64,000 nt of DNA, taken from NCBI GenBank assembly GCA_035772735.1, contig JASDFA010000018.1:143659501-143723500 (forward strand), read 5' to 3'. Positions 35,641 to 47,784 of the stretch are shown in pieces. The DNA is from Datura wrightii. Taxonomy: Eukaryota > Streptophyta > Magnoliopsida > Solanales > Solanaceae. Made by a program: the position numbers and the translations under genes. Under the pieces are notes generated by a model, which saw nothing but the letters and a program-made list of their open reading frames with translations, made no database searches and was not told the DNA's origin. Each line of letters begins with the position of its first letter. Position 1 is the stretch's first letter.

Positions 35641-36834
35641 TCCTAGCGGGATGCTAGGGCACATAATCTATTTTGGCGCTGACCACCACCTATACTAGTA
35701 GATGCCCCCTGCTGGGCTACGCATGCTGGTAGAGCTGCTGAATTGGAAGTTGGGACTCGGCCCCTATCATGGCTCTTTCTAGCTGCTGGGAAATCTCTGG
35801 GCATATGCCCCGATTTTCCACACACGAAGAAAGCATCTATACCCGCCAAACACTGACCCATGTGTCTCTGGCCACATCTGTGGCACTCTGGAGGGTCTGC
35901 TACCCTGACCTCTCAAGCCTAATGCTCGTCCTCTCTAGTCATGCCTAGATCTTGATGGCACACTCATACCTGAAGATGTTGGGGCTGAAGATCTTTGGTG
36001 GGACTATTGTCGATGCCCGCCACCTTGTCTCGGCTGAGAGAACCTATAGCGATTTGTCCTGGCCCTCTTGGCCTCTCCCTCCACCAGATGCACCGCCTTC
36101 ATTTGATAGGCATAAAAAACTATGAAGGAAAATCCATATCCTGAAGGAGCATGGCGGTCCTATAATCCTTGTCCAGGTAGTCCACCACTCTATGTACAAA
36201 CCTGCTCACTCGAGCTCTCTGATCAACCACTAACTCTGGTGTGTACTTGGACGTACGAATGAACTCTAGGGCATATTCCTGCACTGTCATCTTTCCTTGT
36301 TTTAGATTCACACACTCAGCCTCTTTCAGCTCCCTCATCTTACTAGGGAAGAACCAATCTAGAAAAGCTATGCGAAACTTATCTCAACTGATCAGGCTTG
36401 CTCCAACTATCCTATTCCTTCCACTGCTTGAACTAGATATGTGCAACCCCTTTCAGTTGATATGAGGCTAAGTCAGCGCACTCCTCTCCATTCACCCCCA
36501 TTACCTAGGTGATCTTTAGAATCTCATCGATAAACTCATGTGGATCCTTGTCCACCTTTGACCTAAGGAACTCTAAAGGGGTCATCCTCAAGAAATCTCT
36601 GTCTCTTGTCGTCACCGCATTCCCATTCAGAGGGATATGTGCTACTGCCTGCTGGTTGACTTGGGCAGTCAAGGCCTATGCTAGCATCTGAATGGCTGCC
36701 CTGAATTTAGCGTGGGAAACCGACTTGGTGCATGGTCCTCATTGGCTGCTGGGGTCTATTGGTGCCCGACTCCATTTCCATCCTCGTAGCCATTTCAATT
36801 TCCATATCTTCTGCCATTAACTCTACGGGGAGGC
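35641..36834 (-). pseudogene. gag, element C
   Basis: The start is MPPRRVNGRRYGN at 36834, like the gag starts of F and J. Downstream: MRELKEAECVNLKQGKMTVQ, YALEFIRTSKYTPELVVDQR, HRVVDYLDKDYRTAMLLQDM. The knuckle near 35800-35840 reads FFVCGKSGHMPRDF: both outer Cys of the CCHC motif have become Phe. Several stops and frameshifts. Confidence 0.8.
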
Positions 36835-37031
36835 ATGATTCTACAATTGCGAATAGCACGAGTTAGAAGGATAGATAGATATTTCACCGCATAACACAGA
36901 TCATGAAAGAAGGGAACATTTCCTAAATGTCTCATAGCCTCTTATTCATAAGTGTGGCGCACTTCACACCCATGAAAAAGACTCTACTTAATGCAACTTT
37001 CAAACAACCTAGGAAACATCAAAACCTAATG

Positions 37032-37044
37032 TTGTGATACCAAG
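37032..37044 (-). other. Primer-binding site of element C (degenerate)
   Basis: TTGGTATCACAAC in element orientation, next to the 5' LTR; the last bases differ from TTGGTATCAGAGC. Confidence 0.65.
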
Positions 37045-37046
37045 TT

Positions 37047-37695
37047 TGTCCCGAACATGGGCCCAAATTGAGACATAGGACAAGGAACCCCGAGAGACTC
37101 CAAGTCGACCCATGGCATGAACATAACTTCTAACTCAATCAAATAAAGTGGAAGATCAGCATAATAATCATAGAGGAAGTTTAAACATAACATGAAATCT
37201 GAACATACAACAGGAGTCTGAAGCTGAATCCAATCTATGTCTGAAAAGCCTCTACGTCTGATAAGTTGATGAGACAAGACCCCAACTAACTCTCTAAGTC
37301 TAAATTGAAAATACATAAACATAACTGAATAGAAAGGGGCCCTCGATAGATGAGGACTCACCAATAGAGACTGGATGCTAACTCCCAATATGGCTAGTGA
37401 TGAGGCTGAGTTTGAAGATCAAAGCCTATATCATAAAATGATACAATATAGAGTATGCAGTCAGTACATGAAATTACCGAGTATGCAAGGTAAGTAAAAA
37501 CTTTAAGTAAGTAAAATCAATAAAACATGCATAATATAAAACATAATCAAGATAATAATTTGACAGTAGGCTTGCATGCTATTCTCTGAAATCATGAACT
37601 GAACATAATTGAACATCATAACTGAAATGAATGACCCAAAGCTTAAATCTGATAATCATAAGCAAAACTGAACATTGGGTCAAACCTTCTTTAGA

Positions 37696-37739
<44 letters not shown>

Positions 37740-39282
37740 CATGAATGATAAACATGAATAACTGAAATCATGAGGAACAATGGGAGACTCGTTATTTAAC
37801 GACATTACCATTATAGAGTTTACGTGGTCCCGACTATCACACTAAAGTGGGTAGAGCTTTCCAAAGCCTTGCTAGGGCTAAGGACGATACCATGATATCA
37901 ATATCAAGCTCCAGGCCCCTTGGGGAATGGAAAATCTCCAAAGGAGGTCCCAAAGTATATAAGTAACCTACATTGGTGTGTAGTGCTGAGGCATCGGGTT
38001 GACTGACCCTTACCCTACTCGACGCTAACACTACTCCCAAAAACATGCATATGCTCTTCATCGTTTCAATCAAGCTAGCCATTGTCTAGTGACGAAGCTT
38101 AATAATAGCATACATGCATAATAAAAAATCATAACATAAGGAGCCTTGGCTCAAATCATACCATAAACTGAATAAAATTGGGAGTCTAGACTCCAAAACC
38201 ATGTGGTAAGCTAATTGACATGAAATCAATCATACTTGAACATATGGGCTTGCCCAATACTTAAACATGCTTGAAAATACTTAATTCATTTGAAAACATA
38301 ATTATAGACATGAGTAACTTAAAAACATGCTTTTCATCGTAAATATCTCATTATACTTGAACGTACATCATAGATCTCAATTTTTATGAACTTTCATGGA
38401 TGAACATCATAATTTATAAAACTTGAAAACATTGTAAAACTTACCCATGAATAATAATTCAACAATAGAAACATGCTTAGATCATACTCATGGTTGAATC
38501 TTAGGAAATTCATGCATTGGGTAAAACCCCATAAGATCAACATATAGATTTTCATGAATTAGAGAGGGATTGGGCATGGGTGTGAATAATTTCACCCATT
38601 CATAACCCTACATACCTGAGAGAATCTGATTCTACAACTTCTCTGATTGCCCAAAGAAGAATTATGAAGAACTTGGAAGAAATTAAGCTTGATCACCTTT
38701 CTAGACTTCTGAGCTTGCATGCATGAATAGGAATATCTTAGAATGCACTTACCCTTCTTAAAAATCACTATTCATAGCTTAAAAATACATATTTTAGGCC
38801 TTAGGATCATAGGAATTACAGAAAAGCTCTTACTAAACTCGCAGGGAAAAACAGAATGCCAGTCCCAATGAGGAACTGGACGAGTTGTTACTCATGACCA
38901 CGACTCGTGGTCTCCTATCGTGACTTTCACTGCCTAAAAACATTTAATCCTTAACCAACTGCTGACCACAACTCACCTAATGAATCGTGGCATTAACCGC
39001 GACTCGTGGTGTCCAGTCATGAGGTATACTACCTGCCCTTCCCTCATGCTTCAACTGCCCTTGACCACAGGTAACCTAATGGCTCATAGGTCTAACCACG
39101 ACTGGTGGTCACCGCAACTTGAAAATTTTCAAACAAGTCAAAACTCCTCACCATGAGTAACTTAATGACTCGTGGTCATCATGATGGGTCACAGTACAAC
39201 TCATTATGTGACCTGGTGCAGAAAATCCTATTTTCTCCACTTTAACTCCTGGGTCTGATCTTAGGAATTTTGGGGAATAACA
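37047..39282 (-). repeat. 5' LTR of element C
   Basis: In + coordinates from TGTCCCGAACATGGGCCC to TTTTGGGGAATAACA, 2236 bases; pairs with 29693-31964. Motif array of CACGACTCGTGG type at 38870-39200. Confidence 0.9.
37696..37739. repeat. TA microsatellite in 5' LTR of element C
   Basis: TA-rich tract at the position matching the TA/TG tract in the other LTR, but without the TGTGTG part. Confidence 0.9.
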
Positions 39283-39456
39283 TTCGGTCCATTCAAGGTG
39301 GTGAGTGTTACTCCCTACGGAACTATAGAATTAGAAATAGAGATGGGACCCAAACCTTCAAGGTGAATGGTCAACAGGTCAAGCATTACTTGGGCACCAC
39401 AGATGAGGAGATGATTATGGAGAAATTTCAGTTAGGGTATTGCCCAATTTCATAAT
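39283..39456 (+). pseudogene. Integrase C-terminus, element 1
   Basis: GPFKVVSVTPYGTIELEIEM directly follows element C, completing WSGPF of the left flank. Then, after a frame change, TFKVNGQQVKHYLGTTDEE and a stop at about 39454. The KHYLG tail is the model for the tail fused to protease in elements G and A. Confidence 0.8.
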
Positions 39457-39471
39457 AGAAAGATTGCCTCA

Positions 39472-39558
39472 TTTTGTCATGCTGCGATGTTAAACCAGGC
39501 GCTTCTTAGCAGGCAACCCAAGCATTTCCGCTTCTTAGCAGGTAACCCAAGCATTTCA
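39472..39558 (+). other. Post-integrase conserved motif, partly duplicated (element 1)
   Basis: GTCATGCTGCGATGTTAAAC then CAGGCGC, followed by CTTAGC-AGGCAA-CCCAAG at 39505-39522, a hairpin with two broken pairs. Then a 29-bp tandem copy of the hairpin part: 39501-39529 and 39530-39558, differing at few bases. Confidence 0.75.
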
Positions 39559-41353
39559 GACTAATAAGTGTTTTTTGATGTAGGTGTACTCAACATGGTG
39601 AAGAAAATCAATCAAAATAGAAGGCCTAAAATTTCATCCCTAAAGGAAGGCTAGATTCCGACCTTCCTTTGCAGAGACGATTCACCTATCCAACCATCCA
39701 CTGTTACCACTGATGTAGTACTACTAGGAGTTTCTGTAATACTGGTTCTTGCATTTTGTGTTTGTTTGTGCATTGAGGCACTAGACCATCTAAGGGTGGG
39801 AGTGGATATCATTTGGCATATATGTGTTTTAATTAAGTTTATGAATGTGTATGATGACAACACACTGTAGTTCATTTGTTTTAGCTTTCTAGTATAGCTT
39901 CTTCTTTTTCTTTCATAAATTAACTTCTTTTTTCTTTTATAATATAGAGTCCTCCTTGGTTTCTTAGCCACGGTTCTTTTCTGGGAGGCTTAACTTTTGA
40001 TGAACTTAGCGCAGTAAAATAGTAGTTAACTGTCATAGTGCATGGGCCTGGTGATGGATTTCTAGGCGAAATTCTTAAGGTTACCAGCCTACTTGGTTGA
40101 GCCATCTTAGGATAAACTTAGGTGGTGTTGAATATTGAGCAATTTTGTATACTTATGCTGATTTTTGAAAATAATGTCCTCCCCTCAAAATTTTTGCCGT
40201 AGTTGTTTGATATTGAGTTGTATTTCTCCATTTGTTACATGAAATTTTAGGCAATGTGTTCCTAGTTTTGAGTGATATGTTAGTCATTCTTATAAATATG
40301 TGCCAATGTGTGGAAAGGAAAATTATTTATTCACTTGATTTGATCACATTTTAGAACTTGCCTTGCTACTTGTGATTGAATTTAGGATGGACTATGGGTT
40401 GTAGAGATATACTTAGGCTTTTTGTGCTTCCCAATCCACTTATACCTAAAAAGACCTACCAAATGATGCATGACTCCCTAATCTCCTTCTTTGAGCCTTT
40501 TGACCTTTTTCTTGATAAACCACAATGAAAGATGAATCCAATTCTCAACTTGACCCTCTTTTGAACCTATCCTCCTTGATATTTGAAAAGTAATAAAAAT
40601 GAGCAAATAGTTGTAAGTTAGGGGTGATAAGGAGGGGAAGAAAGAGATAGGCCAAAAAGATGATGAACGGGCACATCCTAAGGTGTACTTGAGTAATGAG
40701 CTGAAAAGAAAGTAAAAGATAAAGATAAAGTTAGAGTTCACAAAAACAGTTTGGATGTGAAAAATGCAAAAACAAAATAAGGGAAGGCGAAAAGGTTATG
40801 AAAAAGTGATGAATTGTTCATAGATGGTAACTGAGTCACTAAATGGAAAAATTGTCCCTGTAATCTTCATATAAGCTTAGAAAAACCTTTATGTAATCTC
40901 AATTCGGACATCCAAAAATAATGGCATTTGAGTAAGTGGACAAGCATATGATAGTTGTGACATATCTTGTGAATTTCTTTGTGAGAGTTGACTGCATTTC
41001 TCTTCTATCTTGATCTTATGTATCCTTGTGGTGTGTGTTGTCATTACATTAGACAAAGGACACTTTCCTAAGTCTAATTGTGAGGTCATATAGATTTGAA
41101 TGGCTGGCATGTGTCATTTCTCTAATTTAGGTATGTGCATATTGAGATGATATCATAAGTGAAAGTTGCATGCTTAGTTCAAATTGTTGCAGGAAAAATA
41201 TATTTTGATTGATGCTGGTGGTGGCAGGATTGAATTACGTGTGGTTGTAGCTATTGTCAAAAACCACCCTATTCATGATAATTTGTGATTCCGGGACATT
41301 ACTCAGGTGTAGGGTAGTTTCTCTTCTTATTTTTCTTGAGGACAAGAAAATTC
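39559..41353 (+). other. 3' noncoding region of element 1
   Basis: No gene. Holds an internal polypurine-like copy GTAAGTTAGGGGTGATAAGG at 40611-40630 and a purine-rich tract after it, as in element E. The small open frames on the opposite strand are not supported by any domain. Confidence 0.6.
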
Positions 41354-41369
41354 TTTAAGTTGGGGGTGT
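41354..41369 (+). other. Polypurine tract of element 1
   Basis: TTTAAGTTGGGGGTGT next to the 3' LTR start TGATATGTCGGG. Confidence 0.8.
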
Positions 41370-42777
41370 TGATATGTCGGGAATTAGCAACACATCCTTA
41401 CTTCATTCATAGCATTTTGCATGTCTTTAGGAGTTAAATTAAGTGAAAACTAACTTTATTCTTCTATATTTCAGGAACTTAAGCAATGAAAAGATGAAAA
41501 GAGTTTAGGCCAAAAAAATGCTCAAAGGATGAGGCAACATATGGATCGTCTGTTTGAAGGATGGTCCGCATCGCCTACTGTCCCTTCCCAGTTGTAAATT
41601 CCAGAAACCTAGCCAAAAGGATCCTTATAATATGGTTGAAGGGACGGACCATCTTCCCAAAGTATGGTCCATCAATTGAATAATGAACTCGAGCTAGGCA
41701 TAATAGGTTTTCTAAAGTACGGTGCAAGGTACAGACAGTCCTTCCAAAGGATGAACTGTCAATCAAAGGATAGCATGTCACTAGAAAGAAGCTTAAATAT
41801 GAAGTATGGACCAAAGGACGGTCCGTCCCTATACAACTCACACTCCAAAGTTTGAATTAAGTGCGCTTTTTGGGATATAGTATAAATAGATTTTATTGTA
41901 ATTTTAGGAAGCTTTTTAGTTCATACTTAGAGTGGAGAGTAGAAATTAGCTAGTTTAGCCCTAGTTTTCAAAGTAGATTCTAGATCTTAGCTTGTAACTT
42001 CACGATTTCAATTCAACTATTGAAGATTTCAATTTCTATTAGTAAGCATGTCTAATTACTTTACTTCTCTTCTTATTTTTATTATGGGTAACTAAACCTA
42101 GACCTACGTTTTGAACCTAATGGATTATGAACACAAATGACCCCAATTTTGTAAAATTAAATTTGGGCTTATGAACATCTGATTGATTTTTACTTTGTAG
42201 TGTGGTATTGATGATTAGAGTCATCCAATCTTGCCCATTTACCTTTTTGATGTTTGAAACAACAAATTTAGGTTGGGTTAGCATCAATCAACAATAACTC
42301 GAGGCATCACCCTTGTTTAATGGATTCTCCTGGACATAGGTTGAATCCAATTAGCAGCCAACAATTGGGTGGAAGAGAGTTCTCTACAATTTGATAAAAT
42401 AAAAGTAGATTGACACCTACGGTGCTATTGAAAGATACCCATGTGTTGCCTAAGTAAATTACTTACATGTTTTGCCCTTGCCCATTCTCAATTCATTCAC
42501 ATTGAGTGATTTGGGGGATCTACCCATACTTGAGGTCACTTTTTTAGAATTATCTCTAATTGATTACAACCCTAGCATGTTCCACTCATTAGCCATACTT
42601 AAATTTTACTTCTCTCAATTCGAATAGATTCTAATCTTGCAATATTTCACTGTTTAGAACTAAATAGTTTGGGTTTGCATAGTCTCTGTTGGATTCGACC
42701 CTAACTCCTCGTTGGGTTGTATATTTTCTACGATTGTTTACATTATCCGATTGTGGGAGTGGATTTGAAAGAAATCA
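41370..42777 (+). repeat. 3' LTR of element 1
   Basis: Pairs with 3823-5243; 1408 bases. Array of GGACGGTCCGTCC-type inverted motifs at 41515-41830, then TATAAAT at 41881-41887. Confidence 0.85.
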
Positions 42778-43058
42778 ATCTTGATTGTCTTAAGAAAACA
42801 AATGTCAGTAGAAGTAGGATAGTAGTAGAGGAATCTGGTTTCCATTCAAATGTTAGGTACTCAACCTAGCTTACCATAGATAGTTTTAGAAAACTCCCAA
42901 ACTATTGTGTATAAAAATATAAACTTTTTCTAATTAAGACATGTAGGCTCCTCCACTTGACTTTCGAGATAAAAGGCCTTTAGAATGAATGATATTGAAT
43001 TTGTTCGTGCTTCCAATTAGAGGGTCAACGGAAAAACTACTTTATGTTGTTCGTGTGC
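42778..43058. other. Unclassified AT-rich spacer
   Basis: No gene or recognisable repeat. It separates element 1 from the next LTR and may be part of the older target of element 1. Confidence 0.4.
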
Positions 43059-44536
43059 TGATGTTAGGTGTATTTATACATCTGTTAATCATATGTTACC
43101 CATATTTATGCCTTACTTTAAGAGAAAAAAAAGTTGAATACCCCCAATTATGTCTCATTATTAAGTCATTGGACTAATGGAAGTGTTTTATCTACTTACA
43201 GGTAAAAACTCCTACAAAGTGACTAAATACGAGGAAATGTGATGTCTCTTGTAGAGCGCAACTCAAAACATGATCACACTTTTCTTTGGAGCTTGCTAGG
43301 AGAGCAGAAGAAAGAGGAAAATCGACCATGTGTGGAATCCCTAGGAGCCTCACTGAGCGATGCTAAAAGAGAGCTCCTACCTCACTCTGGAGTTTTCCCC
43401 AAAACTCAAGTATCTGATTTTATACTAAGCATAGAGAGAAATTGGAAACCTTGTGGAGCAAGGCTAAAAGCAAGCCCAAATCTTACTTTGGTGCTTGCCT
43501 CGCGAGATAAATGCATAAATGAAGTGAAAAACGGCTAAGTATGGAATTGAAGCAATACCTCAAGGATGAGCAGGCACTTCCTTGCTTTGGAGCTTATCCA
43601 TGAGCACAGGAGTGATTCTTGATTTTTGAAATAAAAGCCCGGTCCATTTCTAGTGGGTCCTTTAAAGGTTATCCACTTACTATAAAAGGGCCTCTTATTA
43701 ATATTTTGGAGGTATTAGATATTTTAAAGAGCAGAAGACAAGTGTAGTGTCCTCTACATCGGGTAACTTTTCTTTCTCATTTTCTTTTCTGTGTATGAAA
43801 TTGAACATGAACATTTATGCTTGTAATATGAGTATGAGCACCTAAACGCCCTTATTTTGGGCTATGGATGTAACATGATTGTTTGTGTATGAACTTGAGT
43901 TAGTATTGCTCACATTATCATGTGAGCTTGTTTAATTGATTCTATATTTATTATTCTATTGATTCATAACTAGTAGGGTACAATTATAATCTTGGTTGAA
44001 CCCAAAAAAGGAAAATTGAGATAGAACAAGAATAAATTAGAATAGGATCCTTTCCTAAGGAATGGATTTGTGGCTAGGATAGAGATATTCCTAGACTGCC
44101 CTATTTATTCAAATACTGAAGTTTAAATGCATTCTTATTACAAATATGTCACAAAGATATACTCATGTGAGTAATCTAATCATAGGGTTAGAGGCTCAAG
44201 AGAGTTATAACTATACCACTAACCCCCTGAATTAGCAACCTTGATAAGTTTAGCACATTAATTAAAGTGTATCATGAATATGAGTGCCAAAGTATATGAT
44301 AGTCCTAGAGTTCTTTTCTCATTGTTATTTTAATATAATGTCCATCAATCTTACTAGTTCTAAATAAAACGTTACAAAACCTACACAACGAATCTTCACT
44401 AAAACCGCTTTCATTAAAAAATTAGCTTATCCTTAATTCCTTATCCAATGTGAGTCTTAGTAGGTTCAACAACCTAATCTCATTATCACTATATTACTTG
44501 CACAACCAGGTGCACTTGCGTGCGCGTTTGAATGCA
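43059..44536 (+). repeat. LTR of element H
   Basis: From TGATGTTAGGTGTATTTATA to about GTTTGAATGCA; the end is set by the primer site. U3 contains a motif array (GAGCTTGC, GCAAGCCC, TGCTTGCCTCGCGAG) at 43255-43610 just upstream of TATAAAA at 43681. A matching second LTR was not found, so the start is tentative. Confidence 0.5.
43681..43687 (+). promoter_or_regulatory. TATA box, LTR of element H
   Basis: TATAAAA followed by GGGCC, downstream of the motif array. Confidence 0.55.
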
Positions 44537-44542
44537 AAAAAA

Positions 44543-44562
44543 TTTAGGCACCATTGTCGGGA
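44543..44562 (+). other. Primer-binding site of element H, tRNA-Asp type
   Basis: TTTAGGCACCATTGTCGGGA against TTTTGGCGCCGTTGCCGGGG; most differences are CG-to-CA or TG changes, as expected from decay of methylated DNA. Confidence 0.65.
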
Positions 44563-44618
44563 GTGAAAATTAATTATTTCTCTTAATCAGAATTTTGTTT
44601 TTATTATTTGATTAATTT

Positions 44619-44624
<6 letters not shown>

Positions 44625-44682
<58 letters not shown>
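44625..44682. repeat. (AC)n(AT)n microsatellite
   Basis: About 33 bases of AC followed by about 25 of AT, just inside the leader of element H. Confidence 0.95.
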
Positions 44683-45035
44683 TATACAGATTTTTTATTT
44701 TTTTAAATATTTTGCTACCCTTCTTGAAATGACATCATAAAATATAAATTGCTAAAATGATGAATATTCATATTTTGGTGATCCTTGTTTGATTTGTGGA
44801 GGACCCCACTTGTGAAAACACTTAATCATTTTTCTATAAGTAGGTTTTGTGCACCTCCCCAATCTTTTATGAGGAATATTTGCAGTATATACGGTGGTTG
44901 AGATAACCATAGAATGGTTACCCTAACTCTTACTTCCTATCACTGAGCCCTCATTATGATTCTCTTGGTGGTTCTGATGTTTACAAGAATAATGAAGTGA
45001 TGTACATGGAATAGGAAAATAAACTTATTTATATG

Positions 45036-45897
45036 ATGAGCTGATATTGGAGCGCTACACACTAATGGAGAAACAACAAATAGAACTATAAGAAGCCATT
45101 GAGAGGACGTGTGCCAAGATCATTAATATGCAAATTGACACTAAAACTTATAAAGATCTGCAAGTTACAGTCTTAGCTTATACACCAGAGGAACCTCAAA
45201 TAGAAAAAAAGAGTGAATCCTTGGAAGAAATAATTGTGATGAAACATAGATAATTAGTAAATCTTGACTCGAGGAACAAGCTTAATAAATAAAAATTTAT
45301 GGGCTTCTCCATGATGATTTTACAAACATGGCCAAACATCTGATGGAAGGAAGAACTGATCTTAGACAAGAGATGGATAAATTTGGCTTAGATATCCATG
45401 ATCTGCAGGATCAATTGATTAAAAAGGTTAAGTCTTTTGATGCCCAACCACAACTTATTGTGTATACTGGCCAGCTTATGGAGCAGAAAGAGGAATTCCA
45501 ATCATTCAACTACCTTTTTCTTGTTGATGCCAATGTTGAGGAGGTGTACAAAAGTGATAATATCCTAAATAATGCATTTTTAGAGTTAGGGCATGTTGAC
45601 CCTCAATTATAAATACTTTTTAATATTGTGTTTGATTGCCAACGTGAAAGTCGAGCCTTCCAATCCCATGGAGAGATGTGTAGATGAGGAATAAGACCCT
45701 TATATTAAAAAACTACTATTCTAAAGAGACAAAACAAACATCCTTCACTCAAGGGACAAGAAATACAAAATGCGACATCTATTGCTTGGTTGCTCTATTG
45801 TTACACCACCACCCCCATGATCATTGCGAAAAAAATGAAAAAATATTTAGAGGTGCAATTCATATCCTTAAAGTAGAAGAAAAGTAGTGAAAATTGA
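45036..45897 (+). pseudogene. gag-like remnant of element H
   Basis: Open pieces: YDELILERYTLMEKQQIEL, IERTCAKIINMQIDTKTYKD (about 45036-45250), and a 94-codon frame at 45328-45612 with RQEMDKFGLDIHDLQDQLIK. A charged, helix-prone Gag-type protein is likely from its place after the primer site, but no domain is certain. A further piece is open at 45684-45887. No metal knuckle or protease motif is visible. Confidence 0.4.
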
Positions 45898-45948
45898 TAG
45901 TGTCATTCTATGACATTAAATAATGATCTTATTGGGAGGTAACCCAAT
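45898..45948 (+). other. Post-integrase-type motif with hairpin (element H)
   Basis: GTGTCATTCTATGACATTAA then the hairpin ATTGGG-AGGTAA-CCCAAT at 45931-45948. The left part is decayed but the hairpin stem is perfect and uses different base pairs from the other copies. Here no integrase precedes it. Confidence 0.65.
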
Positions 45949-46674
45949 TTTATTGCTTTATTTATTTGAAATTAATTTATATTTTTTATAAGATTTTTAT
46001 ATTTTTTATAGGAGTTTGAGCATAGGAGTGAAGTCATTCGAAGTTGCTAAAGCAAGCTGTTGAGTTGGGACTAAGTGTGGATGCTCGCATGAAGAATCAT
46101 GTATTTTTGGAGAAGTTTGAGTTCCCCATGAGATGCTAATATTATGACCTTTAACCTTCTAGGGAGTTTCTTTTACCTTTATACTATTTTTGTGTGCAAA
46201 GGACAATGCAAAATTTTAAATGTTAAATGGAGAAATATCTTCAATGCTTTTATATTCTATTTTATAGATATTAATAACTCATCTTGGTTTTTCTTTGTAC
46301 ATCAGATCTTTACCATGGGATGTAGCTTGAACTGGGTAATTTTAAACATTTTAAGGAGTAGATTTTATTTTATTGTCTTTTAGTCATAGATAGAGACTTG
46401 ACGACCGTCTTGACGGAATTTAGTGATTAGATTTTTAAGGTAATTTAATTTTTTAAAAATTATTTATTTATTTTTTAGTTTTTTAGGAATAATATGGAAA
46501 GAAAATAAAAGATCTTTCTGACTTTATTTGATATAATAAATTTAGGACTAATCTTGAATAGTACTTTCCATGGGTGCTTAAGTAATTAGTAAAATAGTAA
46601 TATTTTAACAGTTAGGCTCATGGTTGTGACTCTATATATAACTTTTCTTATTTTTGTAGTTTTCTATAACATTG
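45949..46674. other. AT-rich region, no gene seen
   Basis: Probable 3' noncoding remnant of element H. The longest frame (46144-46383) is Phe/Ile-rich and resembles nothing known. Confidence 0.4.
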
Positions 46675-47784
46675 TGATAACATCTAAACAAACTCTCCAA
46701 TTAAGAAGGTGGCCATGGTCGTATGCAAAATAAAACCCGGCAAGAGTCGGGGTTGATTTTCCATAGATATTGGAGGCTAGATTTACCAAAAGTTGTGAAC
46801 TAATTCACAAGAGCAAGCGTAAGGTGTAAGCATAAAGTAAAATTGGGGGAAGTGGTTTGAAAAAGTATCCATACAAATTTGTAATTACAACAAGGTAACA
46901 CAATTATTCTTCACAAGATTAAAGAAACTAAGGGTGCGCATTCGATGGGGTATTATTTTGATATGTATTAACTAAAAAACTTAGAATTAATTATCATATG
47001 GATAGCTTTGGTTTATATACAATCAAAGTTTCTCAATTAAAAGAGTGTTTGTATAATTTAGATTTTCTCAAACACCAAAATCAAGACAATGAAACAACCA
47101 AACATCACTTGAGCGGGTATAAACTATTTCTAGCTCTATTCCTTGAATGAATCTTGAATTGGGCATAAATTATTTCTAGATATAACCCTTATATAAAAGC
47201 CCTAAATCATCATTATTGAAGTGTTATCCAACTTCACTTCTCTTTCTCAAGCAGAAGCAGAATTAGAGAATTCAATTAATGTTTGCAACCATTAAGATTC
47301 TGATTAAAACTCGAAGAAATTAATAGATCCATATATTATAATCAATCTAAGAACAATTACTAAATACCCAATTAATTCTAAACACGAATCATTCACACAC
47401 ACCCCTAGAAGAGAAATTAGCTACTCATAATTAGGGAAAGAGAAATTATATCGAAGAGGAGTTCCTCAAAACAATTCATCATAAGCAGTTAAACTCAATT
47501 CCAAGGTTTGTATCTTAACCAATGGTGCTTTCACTAGGACGAAGAAGAAAAAGAAAGTATAACATTGTAATCTATGCTCTACAATATTCTCTATATTTTT
47601 CAATATGTCTCCTCCTTTACACATGAGGTAAAAATCTCCACATTGTTCCTTATGCGGATCCCCAAAATTCTCTTGGAAGCTTCCCATGTAGGTACTTGTC
47701 TTTTGGATGATATTTCCCTTCGGACGAAATTCAGCTTACTTATGTTGGCACCTGCATTTAGCAAGTGTAGACTTGCGGCACACA
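46675..47784 (-). repeat. LTR I, left inverted copy (partial)
   Basis: Its reverse complement matches 48300-49243 over most of its length: GGGTGTGTGTGAATGAT, the CAAACATTAATTGA block, GTTTGGTTGTTT, GGCCACCTTCTTAA, ATGTTATCA end. The first 200 or so bases of U3 seen in the right copy are missing. Together they form a head-to-head LTR pair. Confidence 0.65.

Larger units (their letters stand above)
29693..39282 (-). mobile_element. Element C: Tekay/Del chromovirus inside integrase of element 1
   Basis: Minus-strand element of 9.6 kb with both LTRs, primer site, gag, protease, RT, RNase H, integrase, chromodomain and polypurine tract. The left flank reads W-S and the right flank reads G-P-F-K, so the two halves of the conserved WSGPF motif are separated by it. 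Flanks TCTGC and TTCGG may be a mutated duplication of TCTGG. LTR divergence is roughly one base in ten by eye, much more than element F. Confidence 0.9.
3823..42777 (+). mobile_element. Element 1: Athila-like Ty3/gypsy element, split by two insertions
   Basis: Parts in order on +: 5' LTR 3823-5243, tRNA-Asp-type primer site, gag-protease remnants, RT to 8156, [block B 8157-28141], RNase H and integrase 28147-29687, [block C 29693-39282], integrase C-terminus 39283-39456, post-integrase motif, 3' noncoding region, polypurine tract, 3' LTR 41370-42777. Without the insertions it measures about 9.4 kb, usual for the lineage. The LTRs have diverged clearly and all coding parts are broken. No convincing 5-bp target duplication is visible (ATGAA left, ATCTT right). 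Confidence 0.85.
43059..46674 (+). mobile_element. Element H: Athila-type element without visible pol
   Basis: A 5' LTR, a tRNA-Asp-type primer site, a gag-like stretch of about 0.6 kb and the post-integrase motif at 45898 come in order within 3.6 kb. No protease, RT, RNase H or integrase motif can be read between gag and the motif (45613-45897). No 3' LTR is visible before the next element at 46675, so the right end is truncated. Decayed. Confidence 0.5.

Noticed and set aside
3823..42782. 5-bp target duplication for element 1
   Set aside because: Flanks ATGAA and ATCTT do not match beyond two bases, so no duplication is claimed.
45328..45612. 94-codon frame as a host gene exon
   Set aside because: It lies between a primer site and the post-integrase motif of an LTR element and shows no known host domain.
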